A stretch of 55,550 nt of DNA, taken from assembly GCF_012912005.1 (NCBI RefSeq), contig NZ_JABBEA010000025.1, forward strand, positions 1 through 55,550. The letters run 5' to 3'. Numbering within the stretch: position 1 is the first letter of the stretch; each line of letters opens with the position of its first letter. Below, piece by piece: positions 9,153-17,846 of this stretch. The DNA comes from Paenibacillus sp. SZ31 (GTDB lineage Bacteria; Bacillota; Bacilli; Paenibacillales; Paenibacillaceae). The notes under the pieces are model-generated. The model ran no database searches. It had not been told where the DNA came from and was given only the letters and a program-made list of their open reading frames with translations. The position numbers and the translations under genes were made by a program.

Positions 9153-9191
9153 AAATGGAAAGACACCGGCTAGGCGGTGTTCTTCCATTTC
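9153..9191 (-). terminator. fbaA terminator
   Basis: Long minus-strand hairpin TGGAAGAACACCG/CCGGTGTCTTTCCA with short loop and TTTTC tail, 25 bases after fbaA. Confidence 0.65.
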
Positions 9192-9216
9192 ACAGTATGG
9201 AACTGGTAAAGATAAA

Positions 9217-10071
9217 TTACGCTTTGTTGTTGGAACCAAACTCACGGATTTTACCTTTAACTGTTTCTTTGATTGCGTCACGGCCTGGTACGATGAATGT
9301 ACGTGGATCGTAAGCATCTGGTTTAGCTGCAAGCACTTCACGAACTACTCTTGCGAAAGAGATTTGGTTCTCTGTGTTTACGTTGATTTTAGATGTACCC
9401 AGGGAAATGGCTTTGTCGATGTCGTGCTTAGGAATACCTGTACCACCGTGCAATACGAGTGGAACTTGTACCGCGTCACGAACTTCTTCCATTTCTTTGA
9501 AGCCCAAGTTAGGCTCGCCATGGTAAGGACCGTGTACGGAACCAAGAGCTGGTGCCAATGTGTCGATACCTGTTTCTTTAACGATACGGATACACTCGTT
9601 CAGGTCAGCGTACATGATGCCGCCGATAACGTCGTCTTCTTGTCCGCCTACAGTACCTACTTCAGCTTCTACAGAAACGCCTTTAGCGTGTGCATATTCA
9701 ACAACTTTTTTAGTCATTTCGATGTTCTCATCGATGGAGTGGTGGGAACCGTCGATCATAACGGATGTGAATCCAGCATCGATCGCTTCTTTACACTTGT
9801 CGAAGCTTGAACCGTGGTCCAGGTGAATTGCAACTGGAACAGTGATTTTCATGTCGTGGATAAGTCCTTCTACCATTTTAACTACAGTGTAGAAGCCACC
9901 AATGTGACGTGCTGCGCCTTCGGATACACCCAGGATTACTGGGGATTTCTCTTCTTCAGCAGCACCAAGAATCGCTTGAGTCCACTCAAGGTTATTGATG
10001 TTGTATTGACCAACTGCATATTTTCCTTCGAGTGCTTTGTTCAACATGTCTGTCATAGATACTAATGGCAT
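9217..10071 (-). CDS. fbaA: Class II fructose-1,6-bisphosphate aldolase
   Basis: A 284-residue zinc aldolase of glycolysis and gluconeogenesis. Zinc ligands H86 (in HLDHG), H180 (GSVHGPY) and H208 (LHGGTG) are present, with catalytic D85 and the phosphate-binding NVNTE. AGGAGG precedes the ATG by 8 bases. Codon use is strongly biased, as expected for a highly expressed gene. Order spo0F-fbaA-murA follows B. subtilis, except that the transaldolase gene is absent here. Confidence 0.95.
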   Translation of the reverse strand: MPLVSMTDMLNKALEGKYAVGQYNINNLEWTQAILGAAEEEKSPVILGVSEGAARHIGGFYTVVKMVEGLIHDMKITVPVAIHLDHGSSFDKCKEAIDAGFTSVMIDGSHHSIDENIEMTKKVVEYAHAKGVSVEAEVGTVGGQEDDVIGGIMYADLNECIRIVKETGIDTLAPALGSVHGPYHGEPNLGFKEMEEVRDAVQVPLVLHGGTGIPKHDIDKAISLGTSKINVNTENQISFARVVREVLAAKPDAYDPRTFIVPGRDAIKETVKGKIREFGSNNKA

Positions 10072-10136
10072 GGTTTCAATCCTCCTAGGGGTTTGGGTTG
10101 TGTCTATGGTTTTTAGCCGAAATCACATACGGGCTT

Positions 10137-10145
10137 ATTATACCA
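10137..10145 (-). promoter_or_regulatory. fbaA promoter, extended -10
   Basis: Minus strand TGGTATAAT, an extended -10, 65 bases before the fbaA start. A TTGACA (10153-10158) lies only 10 bases upstream, too close to act as -35 for this -10. Confidence 0.5.
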
Positions 10146-10165
10146 CATCCCATGTCAAATACTAA

Positions 10166-10200
10166 ACAAGCATTTGCAAAAATGCTGTGCTTTGCAGCAC
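10166..10200 (-). terminator. Possible second terminator upstream of fbaA
   Basis: Minus strand hairpin CTGTGC/GCACAG with a short loop, followed by CATTTTTG. It may back up the spo0F terminator and insulate fbaA. Confidence 0.4.
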
Positions 10201-10303
10201 AGTTTTCATAGACACCGCTTTATGACTTCCCCATTTCCAATATTCCCCGGATGAAGGAGCGAAATACCCCATTGTTCCACCAAGTACCCTCTATGTTCTT
10301 CAC

Positions 10304-10334
10304 ACGCAAAAAAATCCTGTATCTACAGGATTCA
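10304..10334 (-). terminator. spo0F terminator
   Basis: Minus strand AATCCTGTAGATACAGGATT followed by seven T, starting at the stop codon of spo0F. Confidence 0.85.
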
Positions 10335-10718
10335 GCTGCATTTATTGGCGGCACTATTGCGAAGTTGCATATTCACAGCCACTCGCATCTCATCGATATC
10401 AAACGGTTTTGTAAAATGCATGAGCGCTCCGAAATCCGTGGCTTCCTTGATCATGTCCAATTCACCATAAGCGGTCATCATGATGACCTTGATATCCGGA
10501 TCAATTTCTTTAATATGCTTCAGGATTTCCAGACCGTCCATCCCAGGAATCTTCATATCGAGCAATACCAGATCAGGCTTGTCATTATTCACAATCTCCA
10601 GGGCAACCTTGCCGTTGGGTGCTTGAAACGTGTTATATCCTTCACTGCTGAACACTTCCATTAACAGGATTCGAATACCATTCTGGTCATCAACAATCAA
10701 AACTTTTTTATCTTCCAC
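10332..10718 (-). CDS. spo0F: Sporulation phosphorelay response regulator Spo0F
   Basis: A 128-residue single-domain receiver. D10, D11 and the phosphorylated D54 (LLDMKIPG), T82 (MMTAYGE) and K104 (FTKPFD) are all in place. It passes phosphate from sensor kinases to Spo0B in the sporulation relay. The start codon is GTG at 10718, seven bases after AGGAGG. The promoter is a near-perfect sigma-H site (10795-10821). The PAS sensor kinase at 36.9-39.2 kb is a candidate donor. Confidence 0.95.
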   Translation of the reverse strand: MEDKKVLIVDDQNGIRILLMEVFSSEGYNTFQAPNGKVALEIVNNDKPDLVLLDMKIPGMDGLEILKHIKEIDPDIKVIMMTAYGELDMIKEATDFGALMHFTKPFDIDEMRVAVNMQLRNSAANKCS

Positions 10719-10794
10719 TCTGTAACCTCCTAGAATTAGGAAAGCATGTACGTCTTCGAATCTGGATAACTATCCCATAGTCGTCATGATAAGT

Positions 10795-10821
10795 ATTCTA
10801 CCTCTTCCATTAAAATCCTGC
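10795..10821 (-). promoter_or_regulatory. Sigma-H promoter of spo0F
   Basis: Minus strand GCAGGATTT (10813-10821), 11-base spacer, GTAGAAT (10795-10801): a full match to the Bacillus sigma-H pattern RNAGGAWWW-N11/12-RNNGAAT. A 0A-box-like GGTCGAA (10848-10854, one mismatch to TGTCGAA) lies just upstream, as expected for Spo0A control. Confidence 0.75.
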
Positions 10822-10865
10822 TACCTTCACAAAATGACAAAAAGCATTTCGACCTGCTTTTTACA

Positions 10866-10914
10866 TAAAAAAGGGATGTTCCGGCATCCGCTAAATGGTT
10901 GCCAGGAACATCCC
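10866..10914 (-). terminator. pyrG terminator
   Basis: Minus strand GGGATGTTCC/GGAACATCCC with a 22-base loop and TTTTTT tail, 34 bases after pyrG. Confidence 0.9.
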
Positions 10915-10947
10915 CGATATCTATTACGTTAACACTAAAACCATGTA

Positions 10948-12552
10948 TTATTTCTGTGCATTCTCCAGAGAAGCTTTTACAAACTCACGGAACAATGGTT
11001 GCGGACGGTTCGGACGGGAAGTGAATTCCGGGTGGAATTGTACTGCCAAGAACCATGGGTGTCCTGGAAGTTCCACGATCTCAACCAGACGTCCATCCGG
11101 GGATGTACCCGAGATAACCAGTCCTGCTTTTTCGATCGTTTCACGGTATTCATTGTTGAACTCATACCGGTGACGGTGTCTCTCATACACCAGCTCGTCA
11201 TCATAACAAGCCATCGCCAAAGAACCTTCCTGAAGCTTACAAGGATACAGACCCAGACGCATCGTGCCACCCAGATTCTCGATATCTTTTTGCTCAGGCA
11301 ACAGATCGATCACAGGGAATTCCGTAGCAGGATTAATCTCGGAGCTGTTCGCACCATTTAAGCCAACGATGGAACGTGCATACTCAATAACGGAAACCTG
11401 CATACCCAGGCAAATACCGAAGAACGGAATTTGTTTCTCACGAGCATAACGGATTGCCGATACTTTACCTTCAATACCACGATCTCCGAATCCACCAGGA
11501 ACAAGGATACCGCCAATACCATGTAACAGGTCGCCTACATTCTCATCTGTAATATCTTCAGAAGGAACCCAGCGAATTTTTACATCGGCGTTGGATGCAA
11601 ATCCTGCATGAGATAAGGACTCAACAACACTCAGATATGCATCATGCAGCGCTACATATTTACCAACAATAGCGATCTCAACCGTGTGCTCCAGCTTGTT
11701 GATCCGGTCAACCAACCCTTCCCACTCGCTCATATCCGGTGCAGGAGTAGTCAGTTTCAGGTGGTTTACCACAATCTCATCCAAGCCTTCTTCACGCAGG
11801 TTCAGAGGTACTTGATACAATGTGTCTGCATCACGACATTCAACTACAGCATTCTCATCAATATCGCAGAAGAGAGCAATTTTAGCTTTCATGTCGTCAG
11901 ACAATTCATACTCGGTACGGCATACAATCACATTCGGTTGAATACCGATGCTACGCAATTCCTTAACACTATGCTGCGTTGGTTTTGTTTTCACTTCACC
12001 AGCTGCTTTGATATAAGGAATAAGGGTTACGTGGATGTACATTACATTGTCGCGACCTACATCACTCTTGATCTGACGAATAGCTTCCAGGAAAGGCAAG
12101 CTCTCGATGTCTCCCACTGTTCCGCCAATTTCCGTAATAACCACATCCGAACCCGCTTCACGTCCAGCGCGGAATACACGCTCTTTGATCTCGTTCGTAA
12201 TGTGTGGAATAACTTGTACCGTTCCGCCCAGATATTCCCCGCGTCGCTCTTTGCTGATGACGGAAGAGTATACTTTACCAGTCGTGACGTTGCTGTTTTT
12301 GGAGAGATTGATATCAATAAAACGTTCATAGTGGCCAAGGTCCAGATCCGTTTCCGCGCCATCATCCGTAACAAAAACCTCGCCGTGCTGATAAGGACTC
12401 ATTGTTCCTGGGTCGATGTTGATGTATGGATCAAATTTCTGAATCGTTACCTTAAGCCCTCTGTTTTTCAGCAATCTGCCCAGCGAAGCAGCCGTAATCC
12501 CTTTGCCTAGGGAGGACACAACTCCGCCCGTCACGAAAATATACTTTGTCAC
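10948..12552 (-). CDS. pyrG: CTP synthase
   Basis: A 534-residue enzyme that makes CTP from UTP with glutamine. The N-terminal synthase domain begins TKYIFVTGGVVSSLGKG (P-loop) and the C-terminal glutaminase domain has FGICLGMQ with the catalytic cysteine. The start is GTG at 12552, nine bases after AGGAGG; the open frame continues upstream only through the leader. A 370-nt leader carries the features of CTP-dependent attenuation (separate entries). Confidence 0.95.
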   Translation of the reverse strand: MTKYIFVTGGVVSSLGKGITAASLGRLLKNRGLKVTIQKFDPYINIDPGTMSPYQHGEVFVTDDGAETDLDLGHYERFIDINLSKNSNVTTGKVYSSVISKERRGEYLGGTVQVIPHITNEIKERVFRAGREAGSDVVITEIGGTVGDIESLPFLEAIRQIKSDVGRDNVMYIHVTLIPYIKAAGEVKTKPTQHSVKELRSIGIQPNVIVCRTEYELSDDMKAKIALFCDIDENAVVECRDADTLYQVPLNLREEGLDEIVVNHLKLTTPAPDMSEWEGLVDRINKLEHTVEIAIVGKYVALHDAYLSVVESLSHAGFASNADVKIRWVPSEDITDENVGDLLHGIGGILVPGGFGDRGIEGKVSAIRYAREKQIPFFGICLGMQVSVIEYARSIVGLNGANSSEINPATEFPVIDLLPEQKDIENLGGTMRLGLYPCKLQEGSLAMACYDDELVYERHRHRYEFNNEYRETIEKAGLVISGTSPDGRLVEIVELPGHPWFLAVQFHPEFTSRPNRPQPLFREFVKASLENAQK

Positions 12553-12634
12553 TGTTATTACCCTCCTAATATAAGTACAGAAATTCAGGCGATATATGGT
12601 GTTATCGTAACCTGTTTCCCAGGTAATCATCGTT

Positions 12635-12682
12635 AAAAAGAGCAATGGCAGAAATTCCCTGCATCTGCGAACTGCTCTTTCT
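12635..12682 (-). terminator. Third terminator-like hairpin in pyrG leader
   Basis: Minus strand AAAGAGCA/TTGCTCTTTTT with an inner GCAGATGC-type stem. It is the closest to pyrG, about 85 bases before the start codon. Confidence 0.5.
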
Positions 12683-12775
12683 GCGAAGACGGTTTAAATA
12701 CACGTTGTTCTACAGCAAAATATGGTGCAAACATTTCGGTAGCCTTCATTTCATTTGGTGTTTTTGATATACAAA

Positions 12776-12812
12776 AACGGGCCACGAAATGTTGGCCGGG
12801 AGCATGCGGAAA
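12776..12812 (-). terminator. Second terminator-like hairpin in pyrG leader
   Basis: Minus strand CTCCCGGCC then a 10-base loop, GGCCCG and TTTTTG. The rising strand contains CUCCC, which could pair with a poly-G 5' end. Confidence 0.45.
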
Positions 12813-12847
12813 TGAAAACATTTTGCAAAATTATGCCTCTAAAAATA

Positions 12848-12880
12848 CAAAAAAAAGTACTCCCGCAGGACGGGGCACCT
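12848..12880 (-). promoter_or_regulatory. pyrG attenuator hairpin
   Basis: Minus strand GTGCCCCGTCCTGCGGGAGTAC followed by eight T. The rising strand has CCCC. In B. subtilis low CTP causes addition of extra G at the GGGC start of the pyrG transcript, and the G-run pairs with such a C-rich strand to prevent termination. The promoter at 12930-12958 starts close to GGGC, so the same logic fits here. Confidence 0.6.
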
Positions 12881-12929
12881 TCTATAAAAAACATAAATAT
12901 ATTATCGCTCATTCATAAGCCCATGCAAT

Positions 12930-12958
12930 AGTTTACCCGTTACCCCGTCTGCTGTCAA
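12930..12958 (-). promoter_or_regulatory. pyrG promoter with GGGC start
   Basis: Minus strand TTGACA (12953-12958), 17-base spacer, TAAACT (12930-12935). The predicted start falls at GGGC (12922-12919), the start motif needed for reiterative G addition. The promoter lies inside an imperfect inverted repeat. Confidence 0.65.
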
Positions 12959-12987
12959 GGCTGACTATTCCGGGGAAACGGGTAAAT
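12931..12987 (-). repeat. Inverted repeat after rpoE, overlapping pyrG promoter
   Basis: Arms at 12931-12947 and 12971-12987 (15 of 17 complementary; core ACCCGTT/AACGGGT) form a stem after the rpoE stop, without a T-run. It may protect the rpoE mRNA 3' end, and it contains the pyrG promoter spacer in one arm. Confidence 0.5.
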
Positions 12988-13005
12988 TATAGACGTCAAA
13001 AATGA

Positions 13006-13578
13006 CTACCGATTATCAGAATCGTCGTCAAATTCATCCTCGTTTTCGGACTCTTCTTCGTCTTCTTCGAGGTCTTCATCTTCCAGATCATCATCTTCGA
13101 CCAGCACTTCTTCGTCTTCTTCGCTGTCTTCTTCATCAAAGATGTCGTCTTCGTCTTCATCTTCTTCGTCTTCATCTTCGTCTTTATTCGTGCTGTCGAA
13201 GTCTTCGTCGCTGTTATAGCTGTCTTCTTCACCGAAGTCTTCATCTTCCAGATCATCGTCTTCATCGTTGATGATACGCGGACGTTTCGCACCCGTCATG
13301 GAATCTTCTGTTCCAGCTACCGGATACCAGCGCTTCAAGCCCCACAGACTCGTACCGACGCAAGCAAAACGACCATCGATATTAATCTCGGTATATAGCT
13401 GGGCGATAAACTCGTTGATTTCTTCATCAGTCATTCCGCGCTGCTTCGCTACCTCATTCATCAAGTCACGATAGTAATACGGCGTATTAGCCGCTTTCAG
13501 CACCATAAAGGCAAGGTCCACCAAAGGGATCTCTTTTACCTTTTCTTTATCAATTTTCAAATTGAGCGAGGTACTCAC
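13006..13578 (-). CDS. rpoE: RNA polymerase delta subunit
   Basis: A 190-residue delta subunit. Residues 1-90 form the folded HARE-HTH domain; from about residue 105 the protein is almost purely Asp/Glu with scattered Ser/Asn. It increases RNA polymerase recycling and transcript specificity in Firmicutes. The start is taken as GTG at 13578 (MSTSLNLKID), about 10 bases after GAGGAA; an in-frame GTG three codons earlier sits directly on the site. The acidic tail is longer than in B. subtilis. It precedes pyrG as in Bacillus. Confidence 0.93.
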   Translation of the reverse strand: MSTSLNLKIDKEKVKEIPLVDLAFMVLKAANTPYYYRDLMNEVAKQRGMTDEEINEFIAQLYTEINIDGRFACVGTSLWGLKRWYPVAGTEDSMTGAKRPRIINDEDDDLEDEDFGEEDSYNSDEDFDSTNKDEDEDEEDEDEDDIFDEEDSEEDEEVLVEDDDLEDEDLEEDEEESENEDEFDDDSDNR

Positions 13579-13587
13579 TGCAGACAC

Positions 13588-14040
13588 TTCCTCTCACACA
13601 AAATTCACTTTTTAACCCCTACGAACTGGACTGTTACGTATAACATATCCATTAACAAACCTAAGTAAAACCTATTTAGCGTTAAAAAGCAAGTTTTTAT
13701 GTACGGATGTGACGCAAATGCGGATAGCAGCAACAATATGTCCATATATTCAACGCAAAGTAACATCGAACTCCTAGAATTATCCTCATTTGCAAAAAAG
13801 ACAACTCCATAATAAAAAAGACGGAGTCCCCTCCGCCTTCTGACTGTATACCCTTGAAGGATTGCTCCTCACCAGGTTCCCCGCAAGAGCCCTCTAGCTC
13901 TCCATCCATCATATGTCCCTGCGCCCGTTTTGACACGAAGAGAATGTGTTTTTGTAAAAAAAGGGCAAGTTCCCCATGCGGCGGGATGAGCGCATTCATA
14001 GAATACCTCAGCATGTTCATCCCGAAGGGGGCTGCCCATT
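13588..14040. other. Gene-free divergent region rpoE / S8 protease
   Basis: No credible gene. It holds a minus-strand terminator (13816-13843), an 8-base-pair stem GGGATGA/TCATCCC at about 13984-14023, and a plus-strand promoter-like TTGACA (13930-13935), 17 bases, TGTAAA (13953-13958) that could drive the protease. The minus terminator has no obvious gene upstream of it, so a short untranslated minus-strand RNA is possible. Confidence 0.4.
13816..13843 (-). terminator. Orphan minus-strand terminator
   Basis: Minus strand GGCGGAG/CTCCGTC hairpin followed by TTTTTT. No gene ends here; see the gene-free region entry. Confidence 0.6.
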
Positions 14041-15195
14041 ATGGACTATACTGGTTTATTGCATCAATTGATTGACGGAATGCGACGCCCTGAACCAGAA
14101 CAGGGAGGGCGATATTTGATCCGATTTGCCAAACCGCAGCAGTACGAAGCCTGTCTCCTGGAATTGTCCCGAATGCGGAATGAATTCACCGACCTTGGGG
14201 CTGTTCGCTCCTCGCGACTCGCTCGTTCCATTATCGCTCCAGTGCAACGCCCGGAGGATCTGTACCGCTATGGGGATGAGATTACGATTGAAGCAGACGT
14301 GCCCATCTCACTTCACGCCACCGCACTCCACAGCAAACCAAGCAATGCTCAAGGCATACCCTGGGGAGTGAAGCAGATTCGGGCACCCAAAGTATGGTCT
14401 GTGTCTACAGGACACCGGATTAAAATCGGTGTGATTGATACGGGTGCTGACTACCATCACCCCGATCTTCGTTACTCTCTGGCACGCGGAATCAATCTGT
14501 TAAACCGCAGCCTGCTTCCCCATGATGATAATGGACACGGTACCCACATTGCAGGGACCATCGCCGCAGCCAACAGCACCGCAGGTATGATCGGTGTAGC
14601 TCCACGCTCCCTAATCTATCCGGTGAAAGCATTTGACCACAATGGATCGGCTTATGTATCCGACATTGTGCTTGGCATCGACTGGTGTGTGCGCAACAAG
14701 GTCGATATCATCAATATGAGCTTTGGCATGAAAACACGCAGCAAGGCGCTTCTTGACGTTGTCAATCGTGCATACCATGCTGGAATCGTCATTGTTGCTT
14801 CGTCAGGAAATGACGGCAAACGCCGCAGTATTGATTATCCGGCACGGTATCCGCAGACCATATCGGTTGGGGCAACCGACAAAAACAGGCGTATTGCGTC
14901 CTTCAGCAATCGCGGCGCATACGTGGATGTGTATGCTCCTGGCGATAAGATCGTCTCCTCCTGGGTACAGGGCAAGCATCACGAGATGAGCGGCACATCC
15001 ATGGCGACGTCACATGTGAGTGGCGCTATCGCTTTGCTGCTCGCAAAACATCCGGGGTTATCCCCTAGTGAAATCAAGGCACTCGTCAAGCGTGCTACGA
15101 TCCCGCTGCGCGCTCGCAAGACCACCACCGCCAAAAGCAAGGTACGCGGTGGCGAGATTGACGCCCTGCGGCTAATGCAAGAGTGCGGGGAGTGA
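14041..15195 (+). CDS. Subtilisin-family (S8) serine protease, no signal peptide
   Basis: A 384-residue subtilase with the full triad: D133 (VIDTGAD), H166 (NGHGTH) and S320 (SGTSMATSH), plus the oxyanion N257 (SSGNDG). Residues 1-110 form an N-terminal prodomain-like region. No signal peptide is seen, so it is either intracellular (like ISP proteases) or exported another way. Plus strand, alone between two minus-strand genes, and higher in GC than its neighbours. A promoter-like pair lies about 85 bases upstream. The start ATG has only a weak GGGGG site, so the start is moderately sure. Confidence 0.9.
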   Translation: MDYTGLLHQLIDGMRRPEPEQGGRYLIRFAKPQQYEACLLELSRMRNEFTDLGAVRSSRLARSIIAPVQRPEDLYRYGDEITIEADVPISLHATALHSKPSNAQGIPWGVKQIRAPKVWSVSTGHRIKIGVIDTGADYHHPDLRYSLARGINLLNRSLLPHDDNGHGTHIAGTIAAANSTAGMIGVAPRSLIYPVKAFDHNGSAYVSDIVLGIDWCVRNKVDIINMSFGMKTRSKALLDVVNRAYHAGIVIVASSGNDGKRRSIDYPARYPQTISVGATDKNRRIASFSNRGAYVDVYAPGDKIVSSWVQGKHHEMSGTSMATSHVSGAIALLLAKHPGLSPSEIKALVKRATIPLRARKTTTAKSKVRGGEIDALRLMQECGE

Positions 15196-15388
15196 TCCGG
15201 CTCTGCCAGCGGTCAGCAGGACTCAATTGAAGCTTGGCGGTGAAACACAGTAGTTCACCCGGCACCGTACGCGCAAAGAGACCATTGCGTAGCGGCAGAG
15301 CCTTTAGCTGGCGCCCGCTGTGATGACAGAGCAGGGCGGGCTTGTGTATCCAGTGGATAGGCCGGTTTCTGTAGCCCTGGGTACACAA

Positions 15389-15443
15389 CAAAAAGTCTCC
15401 ATGTACCCCGTTGATGACACAACGTGGGCATGGAGACTTTTTT
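15389..15443. terminator. Bidirectional terminator between protease and argS
   Basis: AAAAAGTCTCCATG/CATGGAGACTTTTTT, perfect 14-base arms with a 25-base loop; T-runs on both strands. Serves argS (minus) and probably the protease (plus). Confidence 0.9.
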
Positions 15444-15479
15444 CCTTAGGCAGAGCGGCGATGTGCCGCGAGCCTGGAT

Positions 15480-17159
15480 TTACATTTTGTCTGGAGCGGT
15501 TACGCCTACCAGACGAAGCGCTGTGGCGATAACGGTGCGCACAGCACCGATCAGTGCCAGACGTGCTTGAGTTTGCTGCGCGTCTTCCGTAATAACACGT
15601 TCTGCACGGTAGTAGCTGTGGAACAGGGATGCCAGCTCGTATACATAACGGATGATACGATGAGGTGCATATCCTGTTGCCGCTGCCGAGATCTCCTCAG
15701 GCAGCTCTCCCATTTTGCGGAGAAGGTCATACTCATGCTCTGTTGTCAGCTTGGACAGGTCAATCTGTGCCAGTGGCAGCAGCTCAATACCCTGTTCTTC
15801 AGCCTGACGATATACGCTGCATACACGGGCATGCGCATATTGTACGTAGAATACCGGATTCTCATTAGATGTCGAAATCGCAAGGTCCATGTCAAAGTCC
15901 AGATGGGAGTCCATGCTGCGCATTGTGAAGAAGTAACGGATGGCATCAATGCCGACTTCATCCATCAGATCTTCCATCGTTACAGCTTTACCTGTACGTT
16001 TGGACATCTTCACTTTTTCACCGTTCTGGAACAAGCTCACCATCTGTGCAATCAAGACCACCAATTTCTCAGGGTCATTGCCCAGTGCTTGCATCGCGGC
16101 TTTCATCCGTGGAATATATCCGTGGTGATCTGCACCCCAGATGTTGATCATCGTGTCGTATCCACGTGCATATTTGTCGCGGTGATAAGCAATATCTGGC
16201 GTCAGGTAAGTATACGTGCCATCGTTCTTGATCAATACACGTTCTTTGTCGTCGCCATACTGCATCGTTTTCAACCAAGTTGCTCCGTCTTGCTCATAGA
16301 TCTCATTGCGGTCACGCAATTCATCCAGTACGCGCAGCACTTCTCCGTTGTCATACAGGGAAGTTTCGCTGAACCAGATATCAAAGTTAACACGGAAGCG
16401 ATTCAAGTCACGTTTGATCTTGTCGAGTTCTTTCTCTAGGCCAAAGTCACGGAAATAAGCCGCACGGTCACCGGGGTGCATGGACAGCAATTCTTCACCC
16501 TTTTCAGCAACAAGCTGCTTGGCGAATCCTTTAATATCTTCACCGTGATAACCATCTTCAGGCATCTCAGCATCCTGACCCAGCTCTTGCAGATAACGAG
16601 CTTCAATGGAACGAGCCAGATTAAACACCTGATTACCTGCATCATTAATGTAGTACTCACGGGTTACATCATATCCTGCGTAGTCAAGGATGTTACATAG
16701 TGCATCACCTACAGCTGCTCCACGGGCATGACCCAGATGCAAACTGCCTGTCGGGTTGGCACTGACGAACTCCATCTCGACTTTGCGTCCTTCTCCGATG
16801 TTAATTCTTCCGTAATCATTACCCTGCTCCTGCACAAGCCCAAGTACTGGGTAAAGGTAGCTCTTGTCCAACTTGAAGTTAATGAATCCTGGACCAGCAA
16901 TTTCAGCCTTCTCGATTCCTGCTTCAGCCAGATTCAGATTGGCAATGATCTCTTCAGCAATCTGACGCGGATTGCGCTTGGCAATCTTGGTCAGCTGCAT
17001 GGCAGCATTGGTCGCCAAGTCCCCGTGTGTCTTCTCACGCGGCACTTCCAATGTGATGGCTGGCAATTCGTCCTGCGTAACAATTCCGGCAGCCACAATG
17101 GCGTTACTTATGGCCGTGCTTACCCGTTCGTTAATCGTATCTAGTGGATTACGTGTCAT
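15480..17159 (-). CDS. argS: Arginyl-tRNA synthetase
   Basis: A 559-residue class I synthetase. It has the N-terminal additional domain, HLGH (141-144) as the HIGH motif, KMSKRTG near residue 395, and the anticodon-binding helical C-terminal domain ending APDKM. Its ATG overlaps the end of ywiB by four bases, so translation is probably coupled, as in B. subtilis ywiB-argS. Confidence 0.96.
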   Translation of the reverse strand: MTRNPLDTINERVSTAISNAIVAAGIVTQDELPAITLEVPREKTHGDLATNAAMQLTKIAKRNPRQIAEEIIANLNLAEAGIEKAEIAGPGFINFKLDKSYLYPVLGLVQEQGNDYGRINIGEGRKVEMEFVSANPTGSLHLGHARGAAVGDALCNILDYAGYDVTREYYINDAGNQVFNLARSIEARYLQELGQDAEMPEDGYHGEDIKGFAKQLVAEKGEELLSMHPGDRAAYFRDFGLEKELDKIKRDLNRFRVNFDIWFSETSLYDNGEVLRVLDELRDRNEIYEQDGATWLKTMQYGDDKERVLIKNDGTYTYLTPDIAYHRDKYARGYDTMINIWGADHHGYIPRMKAAMQALGNDPEKLVVLIAQMVSLFQNGEKVKMSKRTGKAVTMEDLMDEVGIDAIRYFFTMRSMDSHLDFDMDLAISTSNENPVFYVQYAHARVCSVYRQAEEQGIELLPLAQIDLSKLTTEHEYDLLRKMGELPEEISAAATGYAPHRIIRYVYELASLFHSYYRAERVITEDAQQTQARLALIGAVRTVIATALRLVGVTAPDKM

Positions 17160-17581
17160 GAAATTGGTTCCTCCTGTATATGCAAACTAATCGCGAAATG
17201 TCCGGATTCTTCATCAAAGCGGTAAAAGTCGTAGCTCCACGCTGCACGTGCGCTCAATCCCTGAATGGAAAGTTCCAGCTTCTGTGTATGCGTGGACAGG
17301 GCAAACGACATGTATGGCGATCGGTAGAAACCAGGAAGCTTCCGATTCAATTCAAAGGTCTGCTCCGATTCAACCTCACCGTGACGTATAATCTTGATGG
17401 ATTGTCCGCCCAGCTTCAATGTGGTACGGGTTGTACCTCCCTCAGGTCCAACCTGTGGTTCTTCATAACGAACATAAAGAACAGACCCTTTCAACACAGC
17501 TTCACCCTGCATTTCCTGCAGCACATCTTCACCTTCATAACGGCTGTGCAGCCGGATGTGTACCGGTCGCATGTTCGACAT
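17156..17581 (-). CDS. ywiB: DUF1934 protein (YwiB-like)
   Basis: A 141-residue protein predicted as mostly beta strands, matching the YwiB/DUF1934 beta-barrel family always found in front of argS. Function unknown; a lipocalin-like fold has been proposed. GGAGG lies 8 bases before the ATG. Overlaps argS by four bases. A sigma-A promoter lies at 17716-17744. Confidence 0.85.
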   Translation of the reverse strand: MSNMRPVHIRLHSRYEGEDVLQEMQGEAVLKGSVLYVRYEEPQVGPEGGTTRTTLKLGGQSIKIIRHGEVESEQTFELNRKLPGFYRSPYMSFALSTHTQKLELSIQGLSARAAWSYDFYRFDEESGHFAISLHIQEEPIS

Positions 17582-17715
17582 GAATGTTAACCTCCATTAT
17601 ATTCGAGGCGACGCAAAATCAGGCACGGCTGGTGAGAACAGCCCTTCCCGTATTGTTGTGTCGCTATACGCGCTCATATTCCCGGATAGCTCGCTATCCT
17701 ACACTCTACTGTATA

Positions 17716-17744
17716 ACTATATCCAGTTCCCTCGCTCAATTCAA
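17716..17744 (-). promoter_or_regulatory. ywiB-argS promoter
   Basis: Minus strand TTGAAT (17739-17744), 17-base spacer, TATAGT (17716-17721). Confidence 0.6.
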
Positions 17745-17846
17745 ATCCAAATTCAGAGTTTTTTCCTTATCAAGCCAAAAAAGAAGCGCCACACCTGTAA
17801 AGTGCAACTCCCTTTTGCTTCATTATAATGAAATTCGTTCAACCGA

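Noticed and set aside
11644..12510. 288-residue plus frame opposite pyrG
   Set aside because: Shadow of a strongly biased gene; sequence shows no domain and no start signal.
13697..14020. Minus-strand 107-residue frame upstream of the protease
   Set aside because: It runs straight through a terminator and has neither a ribosome binding site nor recognisable sequence.
15567..16439. 290-residue plus frame opposite argS
   Set aside because: Antisense shadow, rich in Cys/His/Phe as typical of reversed coding sequence.
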